64,000 bases of DNA from Winogradskyella sp. (GCF_013213835.1 NZ_JABSSU010000003.1:149137-213136), one strand, 5' to 3'. Numbered from the stretch's first letter, positions 33,875-44,312 are shown. Notes: generated by a model not told the origin, from the sequence alone. Numbers and translations: made by a program.

Positions 33875-34102
33875 ATGATGTTCAAATACTTAATGTCATC
33901 GCTTGTAGCTGTAACTACTACTCAGCTGACAATGGTTTTAATCGCCGTTGCTTCCATATTTTCAGTTTTTATTATAATAGCCATTATTAAAATGTATAGA
34001 CTTAAAAAAGAAAATAAAAAATTAATGGAGACTAATGCTTTTAAAGATGTCGACGAAAGTTATAAAGATTTTACTGGAGGTCATCTTTATGGTGATAACT
34101 AA
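33875..34102 (+). CDS. Small single-pass membrane protein with HLYGDN tail
   Basis: About 75 residues from the ATG at 33875; a TTG 57 bases upstream is less likely as it adds an atypical segment. One helix (MVLIAVASIFSVFIIIAIIK) is followed by a basic stretch (MYRLKKENKK) and an acidic tail ending TGGHLYGDN. The function is unknown. The next gene starts 9 bases later and has a similar end. Confidence 0.55.
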   Translation: MMFKYLMSSLVAVTTTQLTMVLIAVASIFSVFIIIAIIKMYRLKKENKKLMETNAFKDVDESYKDFTGGHLYGDN

Positions 34103-34111
34103 AATAATCGG

Positions 34112-34312
34112 ATGAAACTGTTTTTATCTTTTGCCTTAGTGGTTGTTTCCTTTTCGTATTTAGTGTATGCCATTTATTTGTTGTGCGAACCTAAACAAAA
34201 AACCACATTTAACAAAGGGCTAAAAAAATTTGAATCAAACTTTAAAGAGCTTAAGAGAAGTACAGAATCAAAAAATAATTACACCATAAGTGATAATCAT
34301 TTATACGAATAA
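34112..34312 (+). CDS. Small single-pass membrane protein with NHLYE tail
   Basis: A 66-residue protein: one N-terminal helix (LFLSFALVVVSFSYLVYAIY) and a charged cytosolic part (KGLKKFESNFKELKRSTESK) ending ISDNHLYE. It is co-transcribed with the gene before it and shares the HLY-type C-terminus and helix-plus-charged-tail layout. A hairpin terminator follows. Function unknown. Confidence 0.55.
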   Translation: MKLFLSFALVVVSFSYLVYAIYLLCEPKQKTTFNKGLKKFESNFKELKRSTESKNNYTISDNHLYE

Positions 34313-34337
34313 AAAAACCTGCAAGTTGCAGGTTTTT
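34313..34337. terminator. Bidirectional terminator
   Basis: Stem AAAAACCTGCA / TGCAGGTTTTT with a 3-base loop directly after the stop codon at 34312. A and T runs on both sides let it also serve ettA on the minus strand. Confidence 0.85.
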
Positions 34338-34365
34338 ATTTTTTAAAGCTTCATAGTTTATTATC

Positions 34366-36057
34366 TTATCTAACAAGCTTTTTATACTTGATACGTTTTG
34401 GCATTAAATCTCCACCAAGACGTTTCTTCTTATTTTCTTCATAATCACTAAATCCACCTTCAAAGAAATACACTTGGCTATCGCCTTCAAAAGCTAAAAT
34501 ATGTGTACATATACGGTCTAAGAACCATCTATCATGCGAAATCACTACGGCACAACCCGCAAAGTTTTCTAAACCTTCTTCTAAAGCTCTTAAAGTATTA
34601 ACATCAAGATCGTTAGTAGGCTCATCTAAAAGTAATACATTACCTTCTTCTTTGAGTGTCATTGCTAAGTGTAAACGGTTTCGTTCTCCACCAGAAAGTA
34701 GTTTTACTTTTTTGTTTTGTTCACTTCCAGAGAAATTAAAACGACTTAAATACGCACGAGAATTTACTTGTCTTCCACCCATCATCACCAACTCTTGCTC
34801 ATCACTAAAATTCTGCCAAATGGTTTTTTCTGGGTCTATATTAGAGTGACTTTGGTCGACATAGGCAATCTTAGCAGTATCACCAACTTTAAACTCACCT
34901 TTATCTGGTGTTTCCTCACCCATTATCATTCTAAAAATAGTGGTTTTACCAGCACCATTAGGTCCGATTACTCCAACTATTCCTGCTTGTGGTAAATTGA
35001 AATTTAAATCATCGTATAGTAACTTATCATCATAACCTTTAGCAACACTAACCGCTTCAATAACATTTGTTCCTAATCGTGGACCATTAGGAATATAAAT
35101 TTCAAGTTTTTCATCAAGTTGCTTTTGGTCTTGACTCATTAACTTATCGTAGTTCTTCAAACGTGCTTTTTGTTTTGTCTGACGACCCTTTGCGCCTTGA
35201 CGAACCCATTCTAGCTCTCGCTCTAAGGTCTTCTGACGTTTTGAAGCAGACCTGCTTTCTTGAGCCAAACGTTTAGATTTTTGGTCTAACCAAGAAGAAT
35301 AGTTTCCTTTCCAAGGAATACCTTCACCTCTATCAAGTTCTAAAATCCAACCGGCAACATTGTCTAAGAAATATCTATCGTGAGTTACTGCTATTACAGT
35401 TCCTTTATATTGTGCTAAATGATGCTCTAACCAGTGTACAGATTCTGCATCTAAATGGTTGGTTGGCTCATCTAATAATAATACGTCTGGTTCTTTAAGT
35501 AATAAACGACACAATGCAACGCGACGACGCTCACCACCAGACAAAACTGCTATTTTTTTCTCGCCATCTGGTGTACGTAAAGCATCCATTGCGATTTCTA
35601 ACTTGGTATCAAGTTCCCAAGCATTTGTTGCATCAATCTGGTCTTGAAGCTCAGCTTGACGATTCATTAGCTTTTCCATTTTATCTGGGTCAGAATACAC
35701 TTCTTCTAATCCAAATTGGTCGTTAATGCTGTTGTATTCATCTAATACAGCAACAATCTCTGCAGCTCCTTCTTTAACTACCTCTAAAACAGTTTTGTTT
35801 TCGTCTAATTGAGGTTCTTGCTCTAAATAGCCAACGGAATAATCTTGAGAAAAAACGACATCACCTTGATAGTTTTTATCTACTCCTGCGATAATCTTTA
35901 ATAAAGTAGATTTACCAGAACCATTAAGACCAAGAATTCCAATTTTAGCTCCGTAAAAGAAACTTAAATAGATGTTTTTTAAAACTGGTGTATTAGCAGA
36001 TTGAAATGTCTTGGTAACACCAGACATTGAAAAAATTATTTTTTTATCGTCAGACAT
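34366..36057 (-). CDS. ettA: Energy-dependent translational throttle protein (ABC-F)
   Basis: A 563-residue soluble ABC-F protein that binds the ribosomal E site and gates early elongation according to ADP/ATP. Two ABC domains: Walker A GLNGSGKST (about residue 42) and GPNGAGKTT (about 363), signatures LSGGERRRVALCRL and LSGGERNRLHLAMTL, Walker B LLLDEPTNHLD and LLLDEPTNDLD. The interdomain linker has QGAKGRQTKQKARLKNYD, and IYIPNGPRLGTNVIE before the second domain is typical of EttA. The arm (about 95-135) is present. Length is normal. Confidence 0.94.
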   Translation of the reverse strand: MSDDKKIIFSMSGVTKTFQSANTPVLKNIYLSFFYGAKIGILGLNGSGKSTLLKIIAGVDKNYQGDVVFSQDYSVGYLEQEPQLDENKTVLEVVKEGAAEIVAVLDEYNSINDQFGLEEVYSDPDKMEKLMNRQAELQDQIDATNAWELDTKLEIAMDALRTPDGEKKIAVLSGGERRRVALCRLLLKEPDVLLLDEPTNHLDAESVHWLEHHLAQYKGTVIAVTHDRYFLDNVAGWILELDRGEGIPWKGNYSSWLDQKSKRLAQESRSASKRQKTLERELEWVRQGAKGRQTKQKARLKNYDKLMSQDQKQLDEKLEIYIPNGPRLGTNVIEAVSVAKGYDDKLLYDDLNFNLPQAGIVGVIGPNGAGKTTIFRMIMGEETPDKGEFKVGDTAKIAYVDQSHSNIDPEKTIWQNFSDEQELVMMGGRQVNSRAYLSRFNFSGSEQNKKVKLLSGGERNRLHLAMTLKEEGNVLLLDEPTNDLDVNTLRALEEGLENFAGCAVVISHDRWFLDRICTHILAFEGDSQVYFFEGGFSDYEENKKKRLGGDLMPKRIKYKKLVR

Positions 36058-36119
36058 TATTATAGTATTTAGTAGTTAGTAATTAGCGATTAGGAAATAA
36101 TAATATACTATTCTCTCAA

Positions 36120-36302
36120 TTATACTCTTCCTTTTAGAGCATTAAATACCCATGCATTACAGAAAAATCCAAAGCCAACAGCTGCAAAACCCCAACCTGC
36201 TACGTCATCATATCTAAATGCACCTAAGGCGATAAGTCCAAGTCCTACAAAAATCATAATCCAAGTAGCCCAAGCTAAGACTGTGTTTTTATTCATTGCC
36301 AT
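36120..36302 (-). CDS. CAL67264-like small membrane protein
   Basis: A 60-residue protein from ATG 36302 (MAMNKNTVLAW); ATG 36296 is equally possible, and an upstream ATG at 36338 would add a poor polar segment. Two helices: WATWIMIFVGLGLIALGAF and VAGWGFAAVGFGFFCNAWVF. This is a family I recognise from flavobacteria as 'CAL67264 family'; no function is known. It lies 62 bases upstream of ettA on the same strand. Confidence 0.7.
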   Translation of the reverse strand: MAMNKNTVLAWATWIMIFVGLGLIALGAFRYDDVAGWGFAAVGFGFFCNAWVFNALKGRV

Positions 36303-36360
36303 ATTAAAAAATGTAGTTTTGTTAGTTTGTGTAAACACAAATATCGGATTTTTAAAAACA

Positions 36361-36385
36361 AAAAAGCACCAAACAGGTGCTTTTT
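36361..36385 (-). terminator. Terminator after the OYE/FadH-type gene
   Basis: Stem AAAAAGCACC / GGTGCTTTTT with a 5-base loop, 20 bases past the stop on the minus strand and ending in T on that strand. Confidence 0.8.
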
Positions 36386-36404
36386 GTATAGATATAAGAT
36401 TAGA

Positions 36405-38447
<2,043 letters not shown>

Positions 38448-38460
38448 TTAGTGAAAATTA

Positions 38461-38474
38461 TTATGCGCGCATAA
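38461..38474. promoter_or_regulatory. Perfect palindrome upstream of the FadH-type gene
   Basis: TTATGCGCGCATAA, a 14-bp perfect palindrome 28 bases before the start codon. In an AT-rich region the GCGCGC core stands out. It is a candidate operator. Confidence 0.5.
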
Positions 38475-38502
38475 CAGTTGCAATATAGTACTTTTAAATA
38501 AA

Positions 38503-38533
38503 CCAAAAAAGCACTTAATAAGTGCTTTTTTGG
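38503..38533 (-). terminator. Terminator after the second pirin gene
   Basis: A 14-bp stem (CCAAAAAAGCACTT / AAGTGCTTTTTTGG) with a 3-base loop, 40 bases past the pirin stop on the minus strand. Confidence 0.8.
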
Positions 38534-38572
38534 TAAAGGAATTATCTAAAAATTGAGAATTCTTAAATTTTA

Positions 38573-39289
38573 TTAATTCATTGGTACTTCAATAATTACC
38601 AAATCTGAAGTTTTCTTAGCATTGATTGTAACACTTTCGGTTTCTGAAACACCTAATGCATCTCTTTGCTCTAAAGTATTATCTGCTACTTCTACTTCAC
38701 CATCGACAACAAATACATAGACTCCATTATTTTCTGATTTTAAATTTAAATCTACAGCATTATCAGCATCTAAAGTTGTTCTGTATATATAAGCTTGTTG
38801 GCTAATTGGTAACGCTTCACCTTCTATTTTATCTTTTGGTGCAACAACCGTTTGTAATTGATTTTTCCGTTCTGAAACATCAAACATACGTTGTTCGTAA
38901 TTTGGTTTTACACTCATTTCTTCTGGTATAATCCATAATTGTAAAAAATTAACATCATCTGTTTTGCTATCGTTAAATTCTGAATGTGTTAAACCTGTTC
39001 CTGCACTCATAACTTGTACTTCATCGACTTCAATAGCACGTTTGTTTCCCATACTATCTTTGTGTGATAATGCTCCCTTTAATGGAATTGAAATAATTTC
39101 CATATTTTGATGTGGATGCTTACCAAATCCCATTTCTGGTTGTACAACGTCATCATTTAAAACACGTAACATTCCAAAATTCATACGTTCTGGGTTTTGA
39201 TAACCTGCAAAACTAAATGTGTGATGAGACTTTAACCATCCGTGATTTGCGAATCCTCTGGTGTTTGCTTTGTGAATTATTGTTTTCAT
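38573..39289 (-). CDS. Pirin family protein (YhhW-like)
   Basis: A 238-residue bicupin. The metal-binding residues of pirins are in GFGKHPHQNMEIIS (about residues 54-67) and GTGLTHSEFND (about 97-107). Bacterial relatives such as YhhW act as quercetinases, but the true substrate is usually unknown. It lies in the MarR-linked redox cluster, 87 bases downstream of another pirin and on the same strand. Its C-terminal cupin is more degenerate. It lacks a recognisable copy of the operator seen upstream of the other pirin, so it may be read through. Confidence 0.88.
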   Translation of the reverse strand: MKTIIHKANTRGFANHGWLKSHHTFSFAGYQNPERMNFGMLRVLNDDVVQPEMGFGKHPHQNMEIISIPLKGALSHKDSMGNKRAIEVDEVQVMSAGTGLTHSEFNDSKTDDVNFLQLWIIPEEMSVKPNYEQRMFDVSERKNQLQTVVAPKDKIEGEALPISQQAYIYRTTLDADNAVDLNLKSENNGVYVFVVDGEVEVADNTLEQRDALGVSETESVTINAKKTSDLVIIEVPMN

Positions 39290-39376
39290 AGTTTTCTATT
39301 TTTTTATCGTTCTCTATACATTATACTACAGCATAATACGCTAACTGACATACAGTTTTTTTGATTTTCATATTTA

Positions 39377-40246
39377 TTAAGCTGGTAAAAATCCCATTTT
39401 ACCCATTTGATAATCTCGCATTGCTTCAAGCAATTCGGTTTGCGAATTCATTACATATGGTCCGTAAGTTGCGACGGTTTCATTTATAGGTTCTCCTGAT
39501 AGAAATAATAACTTACTATCCGCTTCGGCTTTTATTTTAATGCCTTCGCCATCTTGCATAAATTCCATTAATTGATTCTTATCTAATTCTAATGCTTCAA
39601 CATCGTTTACAGTTACTTTTCCATTAAGTAAGTACAACATACTTTGATGTGAATTTGAATATGGAATTGTGGATTCTCCGCCTGCTTTTGCATCTATCAT
39701 AAAAGCATTCACAGAAGTTTGCGTTAGAATTCTTCCGAAGGTATTATCTATTTCTCCAGCAATGATTCGTGTTTTAACTTTATTATCTTCTGAAATAATT
39801 ACTCTAAAATCTTCGTGCTTTTCGTGCTGATAATTAGGTTGCATCATTTTCTTTTCGGCTGGAAGATTTAACCATAATTGAATGCCTTCTATATAACCGC
39901 CTTTTTCTACAAATGATTTTGCTGGTCCTTCAGAATGAATAATTCCACGTCCTGCTGTTGTCCATTGTACATCGCCAGCATTAACGACACTTTCATTTCC
40001 TAAAGAATCGCGATGTAACTGCTCACCTTGCACCAAAAATGTAATTGGTTCAAAACCTCGATGTGGATGTGGACCTAAATCGAACGGATTACTTTCTGGA
40101 CTTATATGATAAGGCCCATAATGATGTAATAAGATGAAAGGGTCAATCATCTCTATGTGTTGCGTTGGAAAGGGTTGACGCAAGCGTGTTGGTCCCATAT
40201 TTACAAAGTGACTCTTACCTGCTCTTTTTATTGTATTTAGTTTCAT
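39377..40246 (-). CDS. Pirin family protein
   Basis: A 289-residue bicupin from ATG 40246, which has AAAGGA about 8 bases upstream (a good site for this group). The ATG at 40279 lies in the middle of a 24-bp palindrome and is unlikely. Metal-site motifs are GPHPHRGFEPIT and GRGIIHSEGP. The C-terminal cupin part ends VATYGPYVMN. It follows MarR on the same strand but has its own operator, so it is probably expressed when MarR is inactivated by quinones or similar compounds. Substrate unknown. Confidence 0.9.
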   Translation of the reverse strand: MKLNTIKRAGKSHFVNMGPTRLRQPFPTQHIEMIDPFILLHHYGPYHISPESNPFDLGPHPHRGFEPITFLVQGEQLHRDSLGNESVVNAGDVQWTTAGRGIIHSEGPAKSFVEKGGYIEGIQLWLNLPAEKKMMQPNYQHEKHEDFRVIISEDNKVKTRIIAGEIDNTFGRILTQTSVNAFMIDAKAGGESTIPYSNSHQSMLYLLNGKVTVNDVEALELDKNQLMEFMQDGEGIKIKAEADSKLLFLSGEPINETVATYGPYVMNSQTELLEAMRDYQMGKMGFLPA

Positions 40247-40266
40247 TTTTAAATTCCTTTCGTTTG

Positions 40267-40290
40267 AAATATTTTCCATGGAAAATATTT
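40267..40290. promoter_or_regulatory. 24-bp perfect palindrome, probable MarR operator
   Basis: A perfect 24-bp palindrome with core ATTTTCCATGGAAAAT, centred between 40278 and 40279, directly ahead of the pirin start. It shares the TTCCnnGGAA core with the site upstream of azoR at 42313. The MarR gene is 66 bases away. Confidence 0.75.
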
Positions 40291-40355
40291 TATTAAAAAA
40301 ATAGTTTATTACTCGTTACGAGATACCTGCATAAGTAGGAATAGTAGATATTTGA

Positions 40356-40793
40356 TTATCTCATTTTATCAAGTAAATTACTTAACTCCTCTGCCTCACT
40401 TTCGGTTAAGTTTTTTAATAGTTCTCTGTTCAAGTCTTTTGGGATTGACTCTAAAAGCTGTAATCCTTCTTCTGTAATCGAAATTTGAACGACTCTTCTG
40501 TCGTGTTCTGAAGGAAAACGTACAATTAAATTCTTTGCACAAAGCTTATCCATTAATCGTGTGGCATTTGGTGCGCGTTCTAACATTCTATCTTTAATCG
40601 TTTGAACTTTTAAAGGCTCTCCTGCACCACGTAAAATCCTTAAAATATTGTACTGCTGTGGTGAAATTCCAAATGTTTTAAAAGCTTCATTTTGACAACT
40701 GTTAATCCAATTTGCAGTATAAATAATATTTAATAACGCTTTTACTCGGTTGTTTGGAAACTTTGAATTTATATCTTTTGAAATATCCCCCAT
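40356..40793 (-). CDS. MarR family transcriptional regulator
   Basis: A 145-residue winged-helix dimer. The recognition helix region is LKVQTIKDRMLERAPNATRL (about residues 58-77), followed by the wing VRFPSEHDRRVVQISITEEG. A Cys at about residue 34 (NSCQNEAFKTFG) could sense electrophiles or oxidants, as in quinone-responsive members. The genes it neighbours (azoR, FMN reductase, pirins) fit a quinone/electrophile response. Two palindromes with the core TTCCnnGGAA lie before azoR and the pirin gene. No such site lies directly in front of marR, so it is probably read from the azoR promoter. Confidence 0.88.
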   Translation of the reverse strand: MGDISKDINSKFPNNRVKALLNIIYTANWINSCQNEAFKTFGISPQQYNILRILRGAGEPLKVQTIKDRMLERAPNATRLMDKLCAKNLIVRFPSEHDRRVVQISITEEGLQLLESIPKDLNRELLKNLTESEAEELSNLLDKMR

Positions 40794-40844
40794 TATCTGA
40801 GTACTTAGTATAAAGTATTGAGTAGTTAGTCTTAGACTATATCT

Positions 40845-41126
40845 CTAGAATCTTACGTCTGAATATTTGCTTCTCTTATTAAAAACCGCATTTGCAAAAG
40901 GACAAAGCGGCATTATCTTAATGTTTTTTTCTCTTGCAAAGTTTACAGCAGTTTCTACCAATTTGTAACCAACACCTTGACCTTTTAATGATTCATCAAC
41001 TGATGTATGGTCAATAATAATTTTATCATCTCCTGCGTAAGTATAAGTCATGCTTGCTAGATTTCTACCATCAACTTCATAGTAAAATTCGCCGTTTTTA
41101 TTATCTTCAGTATGTTGAATGTTCAT
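40845..41126 (-). CDS. Short GNAT (YjdJ-like) acetyltransferase
   Basis: A 93-residue protein of the small GNAT type known from YjdJ. It has EFYYEVDGRNLASMTYTYAG at the start, then DHTSVDESLKGQGVGYKLVE, the shortened acetyl-CoA loop (KGQGVG), and IKIMPLCPFANAVFNK with the conserved CPFA. It begins two bases after the FMN reductase stop and is therefore translationally linked to it. Function and substrate unknown. Confidence 0.85.
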   Translation of the reverse strand: MNIQHTEDNKNGEFYYEVDGRNLASMTYTYAGDDKIIIDHTSVDESLKGQGVGYKLVETAVNFAREKNIKIMPLCPFANAVFNKRSKYSDVRF

Positions 41127-41128
41127 GT

Positions 41129-41659
41129 CTATAAACTAATTTCAAATTGTTTTACTTCACCTAACAATGTATTGTTTAATTCTTCATTTGTAATTTTTGC
41201 TTCAGAAAAATTTTGTCCAAATGATGGTAGTGAGAAAGTAGCAACTATATTTCCGCCCATATACGGAAAACGTCCTTTAGCTACTTCCAAAACTGTTGCT
41301 CCACCTCTAGCTCCTGGTGAAGTTGCCATTAATAACATTGGTTTTTCACTCCATAATTTTCCGTCTATTCTAGACATCCAATCAAAAATATTTTTGAAAA
41401 CCGTTGCATACGCTCCATTATGTTCTGCTAAAGACAAAACTATACCATCTGATGATTTTATATAATCTAAAAACTTTTGAGCATTTTTAGGGATTCCGTG
41501 TTCTTGCTCATAATCAATTCCATATAATGGTAATTCAAAATCATTTAAATCTAAAACTGTTAATTCAGCACCTTCAACTAAAGAGGCTGCATAAGTTGCT
41601 AATTGCTTGTTAATTGAATTTTTACTGTTACTTCCTGCGAATGCGATTACCTTTTTCAT
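41129..41659 (-). CDS. NADPH-dependent FMN reductase family protein
   Basis: A 176-residue flavodoxin-fold oxidoreductase. The phosphate-binding start is VIAFAGSNSKNSINKQL (residues 4-20), then a typical flavin contact region LSLAEHNGAYATVFKNIFDW and the TSPGARGGATVLE segment. It probably reduces flavins or quinones with NAD(P)H. It lies 9 bases after azoR in the same transcript and before a GNAT gene. Confidence 0.88.
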   Translation of the reverse strand: MKKVIAFAGSNSKNSINKQLATYAASLVEGAELTVLDLNDFELPLYGIDYEQEHGIPKNAQKFLDYIKSSDGIVLSLAEHNGAYATVFKNIFDWMSRIDGKLWSEKPMLLMATSPGARGGATVLEVAKGRFPYMGGNIVATFSLPSFGQNFSEAKITNEELNNTLLGEVKQFEISL

Positions 41660-41668
41660 TTTTAAGAA

Positions 41669-42271
41669 TTAAATGGTTTGTAATTGTTTTGTGATTTGAC
41701 TAATCTGTTTTTGAGCTGTTTCTTGCTTAGTTTCAGCATCAAACATAAGCTGGTCTAATTTAATCATTTCTACATCAGAAATCCCTATGAATCCTAAGAA
41801 ATGCTGAATATATCTGCCTGCAAAATCAATCTCACTATCAATTTCTGTTCCTCCACTACTAACAACAACATAAGCTTTTTTGTTTTTCAGTAAACCAACA
41901 GGTCCATTTTCGGTGTATTGAAACGTTAATCCTGCTCTAGCTACTAAATCAAAATACGCTTTTAAAGAGGCTGGAACTGAGAAATTATAAATTGGTGATG
42001 CAATCACGATAGTATCTGCCTCTAATAATTCTTCTACTAGTTGTTGTGATATTTCTAGTACCTTCTTCTGTTCGTCAGTACGTTCTCCTTTAACAAATAA
42101 TGAAGCTAACATTTCTTCATTAAGGAAAGGTAAATCTGAATACGTTGTATGTCTATTTACTACAGTTGTGTCGACTTCAACCTCTTTAATTCTGTTTATA
42201 AGCTTATTAGCATACGTTGAAGATATGGAAGATTGTCTGTTACTACTTGCGTTGATATTTAAAATTTTCAT
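41669..42271 (-). CDS. azoR: FMN-dependent NADH:quinone oxidoreductase / azoreductase
   Basis: A 200-residue flavodoxin-fold enzyme that reduces quinones (and azo dyes in vitro) by two electrons, protecting against thiol-reactive quinones. Motifs are ILNINASSNRQSSISSTYAN (phosphate loop), VIASPIYNFSVPASLKAYFD (about 84-103) and VVVSSGG. Length fits the family. It is the first gene of the MarR-linked run, with a palindromic operator 42 bases upstream. Confidence 0.9.
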   Translation of the reverse strand: MKILNINASSNRQSSISSTYANKLINRIKEVEVDTTVVNRHTTYSDLPFLNEEMLASLFVKGERTDEQKKVLEISQQLVEELLEADTIVIASPIYNFSVPASLKAYFDLVARAGLTFQYTENGPVGLLKNKKAYVVVSSGGTEIDSEIDFAGRYIQHFLGFIGISDVEMIKLDQLMFDAETKQETAQKQISQITKQLQTI

Positions 42272-42312
42272 GCTTGTTTATTTTATTTGTTACAAATTTA
42301 TAACATATATAT

Positions 42313-42332
42313 ATATATTCCAAGGAATATAT
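42313..42332. promoter_or_regulatory. Probable MarR operator upstream of azoR
   Basis: ATATATTCCAAGGAATATAT, palindromic except for the central base pair. It shares the TTCCnnGGAA core with the perfect palindrome at 40267. A weaker half-site TTTCCATG follows at 42332. Confidence 0.7.
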
Positions 42333-42424
42333 TTCCATGTAATTTATATTTAACGTTTCATTTAGAAAATTGCTTCTAGAACAAACAGTAATGTTTTGTA
42401 AATTCGTGCCAAATAACTATAACT

Positions 42425-44068
42425 ATGGACATCAACTTCAATAAAAACGAAGATCACAATAAACTCTTACTTTCTGAACTCAAAAAACGACTTACCAAAG
42501 TTAAACTAGGTGGTGGCGAGAAAAGTATAGAAAAGCACCATTCTAAAGGTAAAATGACAGCAAGAGAGCGTATTGATTATTTATTAGACCCAAAATCTAA
42601 GTCTATTGAAATTGGTGCATTTGCAGGTGAAGATATGTATCCTGAATATGGTGGTTGTCCTTCTGGTGGTGTTGTAGTTAAGATAGGATATGTAAAAGGC
42701 AAACAATGCATTGTAGTTGCAAATGATGCTACCGTAAAAGCTGGTGCTTGGTTTCCGATAACAGGAAAAAAGAACTTAAGAGCACAAGAAATAGCGATTG
42801 AAAATAGACTGCCTATTATCTATCTTGTTGATAGTGCAGGTGTATTTCTGCCTATGCAAGATGAAATCTTTCCAGACAAAGAACACTTTGGCCGCATTTT
42901 TAGAAACAACGCGGTGATGAGTAGTATGGGAATTACACAAATAGCTGCTGTTATGGGAAGTTGTGTTGCAGGTGGCGCTTACTTACCAATTATGAGTGAT
43001 GAAGCTCTTATAGTAGACAAAACTGGCAGTATCTTTTTAGCAGGAAGTTATCTTGTAAAAGCGGCTATTGGGGAATCTATTGACAATGAAACTCTTGGTG
43101 GCGCAACAACACATTGCGAAATATCTGGTGTTACAGATTATAAAGCCAAAGACGATAAAGATGCGTTAGACACCATTAAAAACATAGTTGATAAAATAGG
43201 TGATTACGACAAAGCTGGATTTAATCGTGTAGAATCTAAGAAGCCATTTGAAAACCCTGAAGATATCTACGGCATATTACCAAAATCTAGAGCAGACCAA
43301 TACGATATGAATGAAATCATTAAACGCTTGGTTGATAATTCTGAGTTTGAAGAGTATAAAGCTGGTTATGGGCAGACCATTATTACTGGTTATGCTCGTA
43401 TTGATGGTTGGGCTGTTGGTATAGTTGCTAATCAAAGACAAATTGTAAAAACAAAAGGTGCCAAGACTAAACCTAGTGAAATGCAATTTGGTGGTGTTAT
43501 TTACAATGACAGCGCAGATAAAGCAACACGTTTTATTGCTAATTGTAATCAGAAAAAAATTCCATTAGTATTTTTACAAGACGTTACAGGATTTATGGTT
43601 GGTAGCAAAAGTGAACATAGTGGCATTATAAAAGATGGTGCAAAAATGGTAAATGCAGTAAGTAATTCAGTTGTACCAAAATTTACAATTGTTATTGGCA
43701 ACAGTTATGGTGCTGGTAATTATGCGATGTGCGGTAAAGCTTATGACCCAAGATTAATCGCTGCATGGCCTAGTGCAGAACTTGCAGTTATGAGTGGGAA
43801 ATCTGCCGCCAAAGTGCTATTACAAATAGAAACGGCTTCATTAAAAAAGAAAGGCGAAACCATTACCAAAGAGAAAGAAGAAGAGCTTTATAACAAGATA
43901 AAATCGAGATATGATAATCAGGTATCTCCATACTACGCTGCTGCACGTCTTTGGACTGATGGCATAATAAATCCGTTAGATACCAGAACTTGGATTAGTA
44001 TGGGTATAGAGGCAGCCAATCATGCACCCATTGATAAACCTTTTAATCTTGGAGTCTTACAGGTTTAA
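42425..44068 (+). CDS. Acyl-CoA carboxylase beta subunit (carboxyltransferase)
   Basis: A 547-residue crotonase-fold carboxyltransferase, the biotin-dependent subunit of methylcrotonyl-, propionyl- or geranyl-type carboxylases. Motifs are SKGKMTARERIDYLLDP near residue 40, YLVDSAGVFLPMQDEIFPD (about 137-155), MGSCVAGGAYLPIMSDE and IVIGNSYGAGNYAMCGKAYD. The overall pattern is closest to methylcrotonyl-CoA carboxylase beta. No alpha subunit with biotin lies near, so the partner is elsewhere. Confidence 0.88.
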   Translation: MDINFNKNEDHNKLLLSELKKRLTKVKLGGGEKSIEKHHSKGKMTARERIDYLLDPKSKSIEIGAFAGEDMYPEYGGCPSGGVVVKIGYVKGKQCIVVANDATVKAGAWFPITGKKNLRAQEIAIENRLPIIYLVDSAGVFLPMQDEIFPDKEHFGRIFRNNAVMSSMGITQIAAVMGSCVAGGAYLPIMSDEALIVDKTGSIFLAGSYLVKAAIGESIDNETLGGATTHCEISGVTDYKAKDDKDALDTIKNIVDKIGDYDKAGFNRVESKKPFENPEDIYGILPKSRADQYDMNEIIKRLVDNSEFEEYKAGYGQTIITGYARIDGWAVGIVANQRQIVKTKGAKTKPSEMQFGGVIYNDSADKATRFIANCNQKKIPLVFLQDVTGFMVGSKSEHSGIIKDGAKMVNAVSNSVVPKFTIVIGNSYGAGNYAMCGKAYDPRLIAAWPSAELAVMSGKSAAKVLLQIETASLKKKGETITKEKEEELYNKIKSRYDNQVSPYYAAARLWTDGIINPLDTRTWISMGIEAANHAPIDKPFNLGVLQV

Positions 44069-44089
44069 AAAGAATGAATAAGAACAAAA

Positions 44090-44116
44090 AAAAGAGCACT
44101 TTAAAAGTGCTCTTTT
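44090..44116. terminator. Terminator between convergent genes
   Basis: An 11-bp stem (AAAAGAGCACT / AGTGCTCTTTT) with a 5-base loop after the carboxylase. The A-run on the left means it could also serve the minus-strand gene at 44142. Confidence 0.8.
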
Positions 44117-44141
44117 CATTTATGTGTAATGTTAAGCCAAC

Positions 44142-44312
44142 TTACGCTTGCTTAGCTTTCTTTTCTTCTCTAATTTCTTTAAAACGTTCAATTGCTGAAC
44201 CAAAAACCCAGTAAGGAATTACAAAAGTTAAAAGGAAAATCATTAACCAGAACCCTATTGTTAATATGGTTAAAAATGCTAAAAATCCTAAATATTGGTC
44301 AAAGTCGAACAT
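44142..44312 (-). CDS. 56-residue membrane protein
   Basis: A short gene that is easily missed. The protein starts MFDFDQYLGFLAFLTILTIG, has a second helix (FWLMIFLLTFVIPYWVFG) and ends in a charged cytosolic tail (IERFKEIREEKKAKQA). The ATG at 44312, the uninterrupted frame and the codon choice fit a real gene. It is convergent with the carboxylase gene and divided from it by a terminator. Function unknown; it resembles small conserved flavobacterial proteins. Confidence 0.75.
   Translation of the reverse strand: MFDFDQYLGFLAFLTILTIGFWLMIFLLTFVIPYWVFGSAIERFKEIREEKKAKQA

Noticed and set aside
40247..40279. Upstream ATG of the first pirin gene
   Set aside because: It sits in the centre of a 24-bp palindrome and lacks a ribosome site, while ATG 40246 has AAAGGA at proper spacing.
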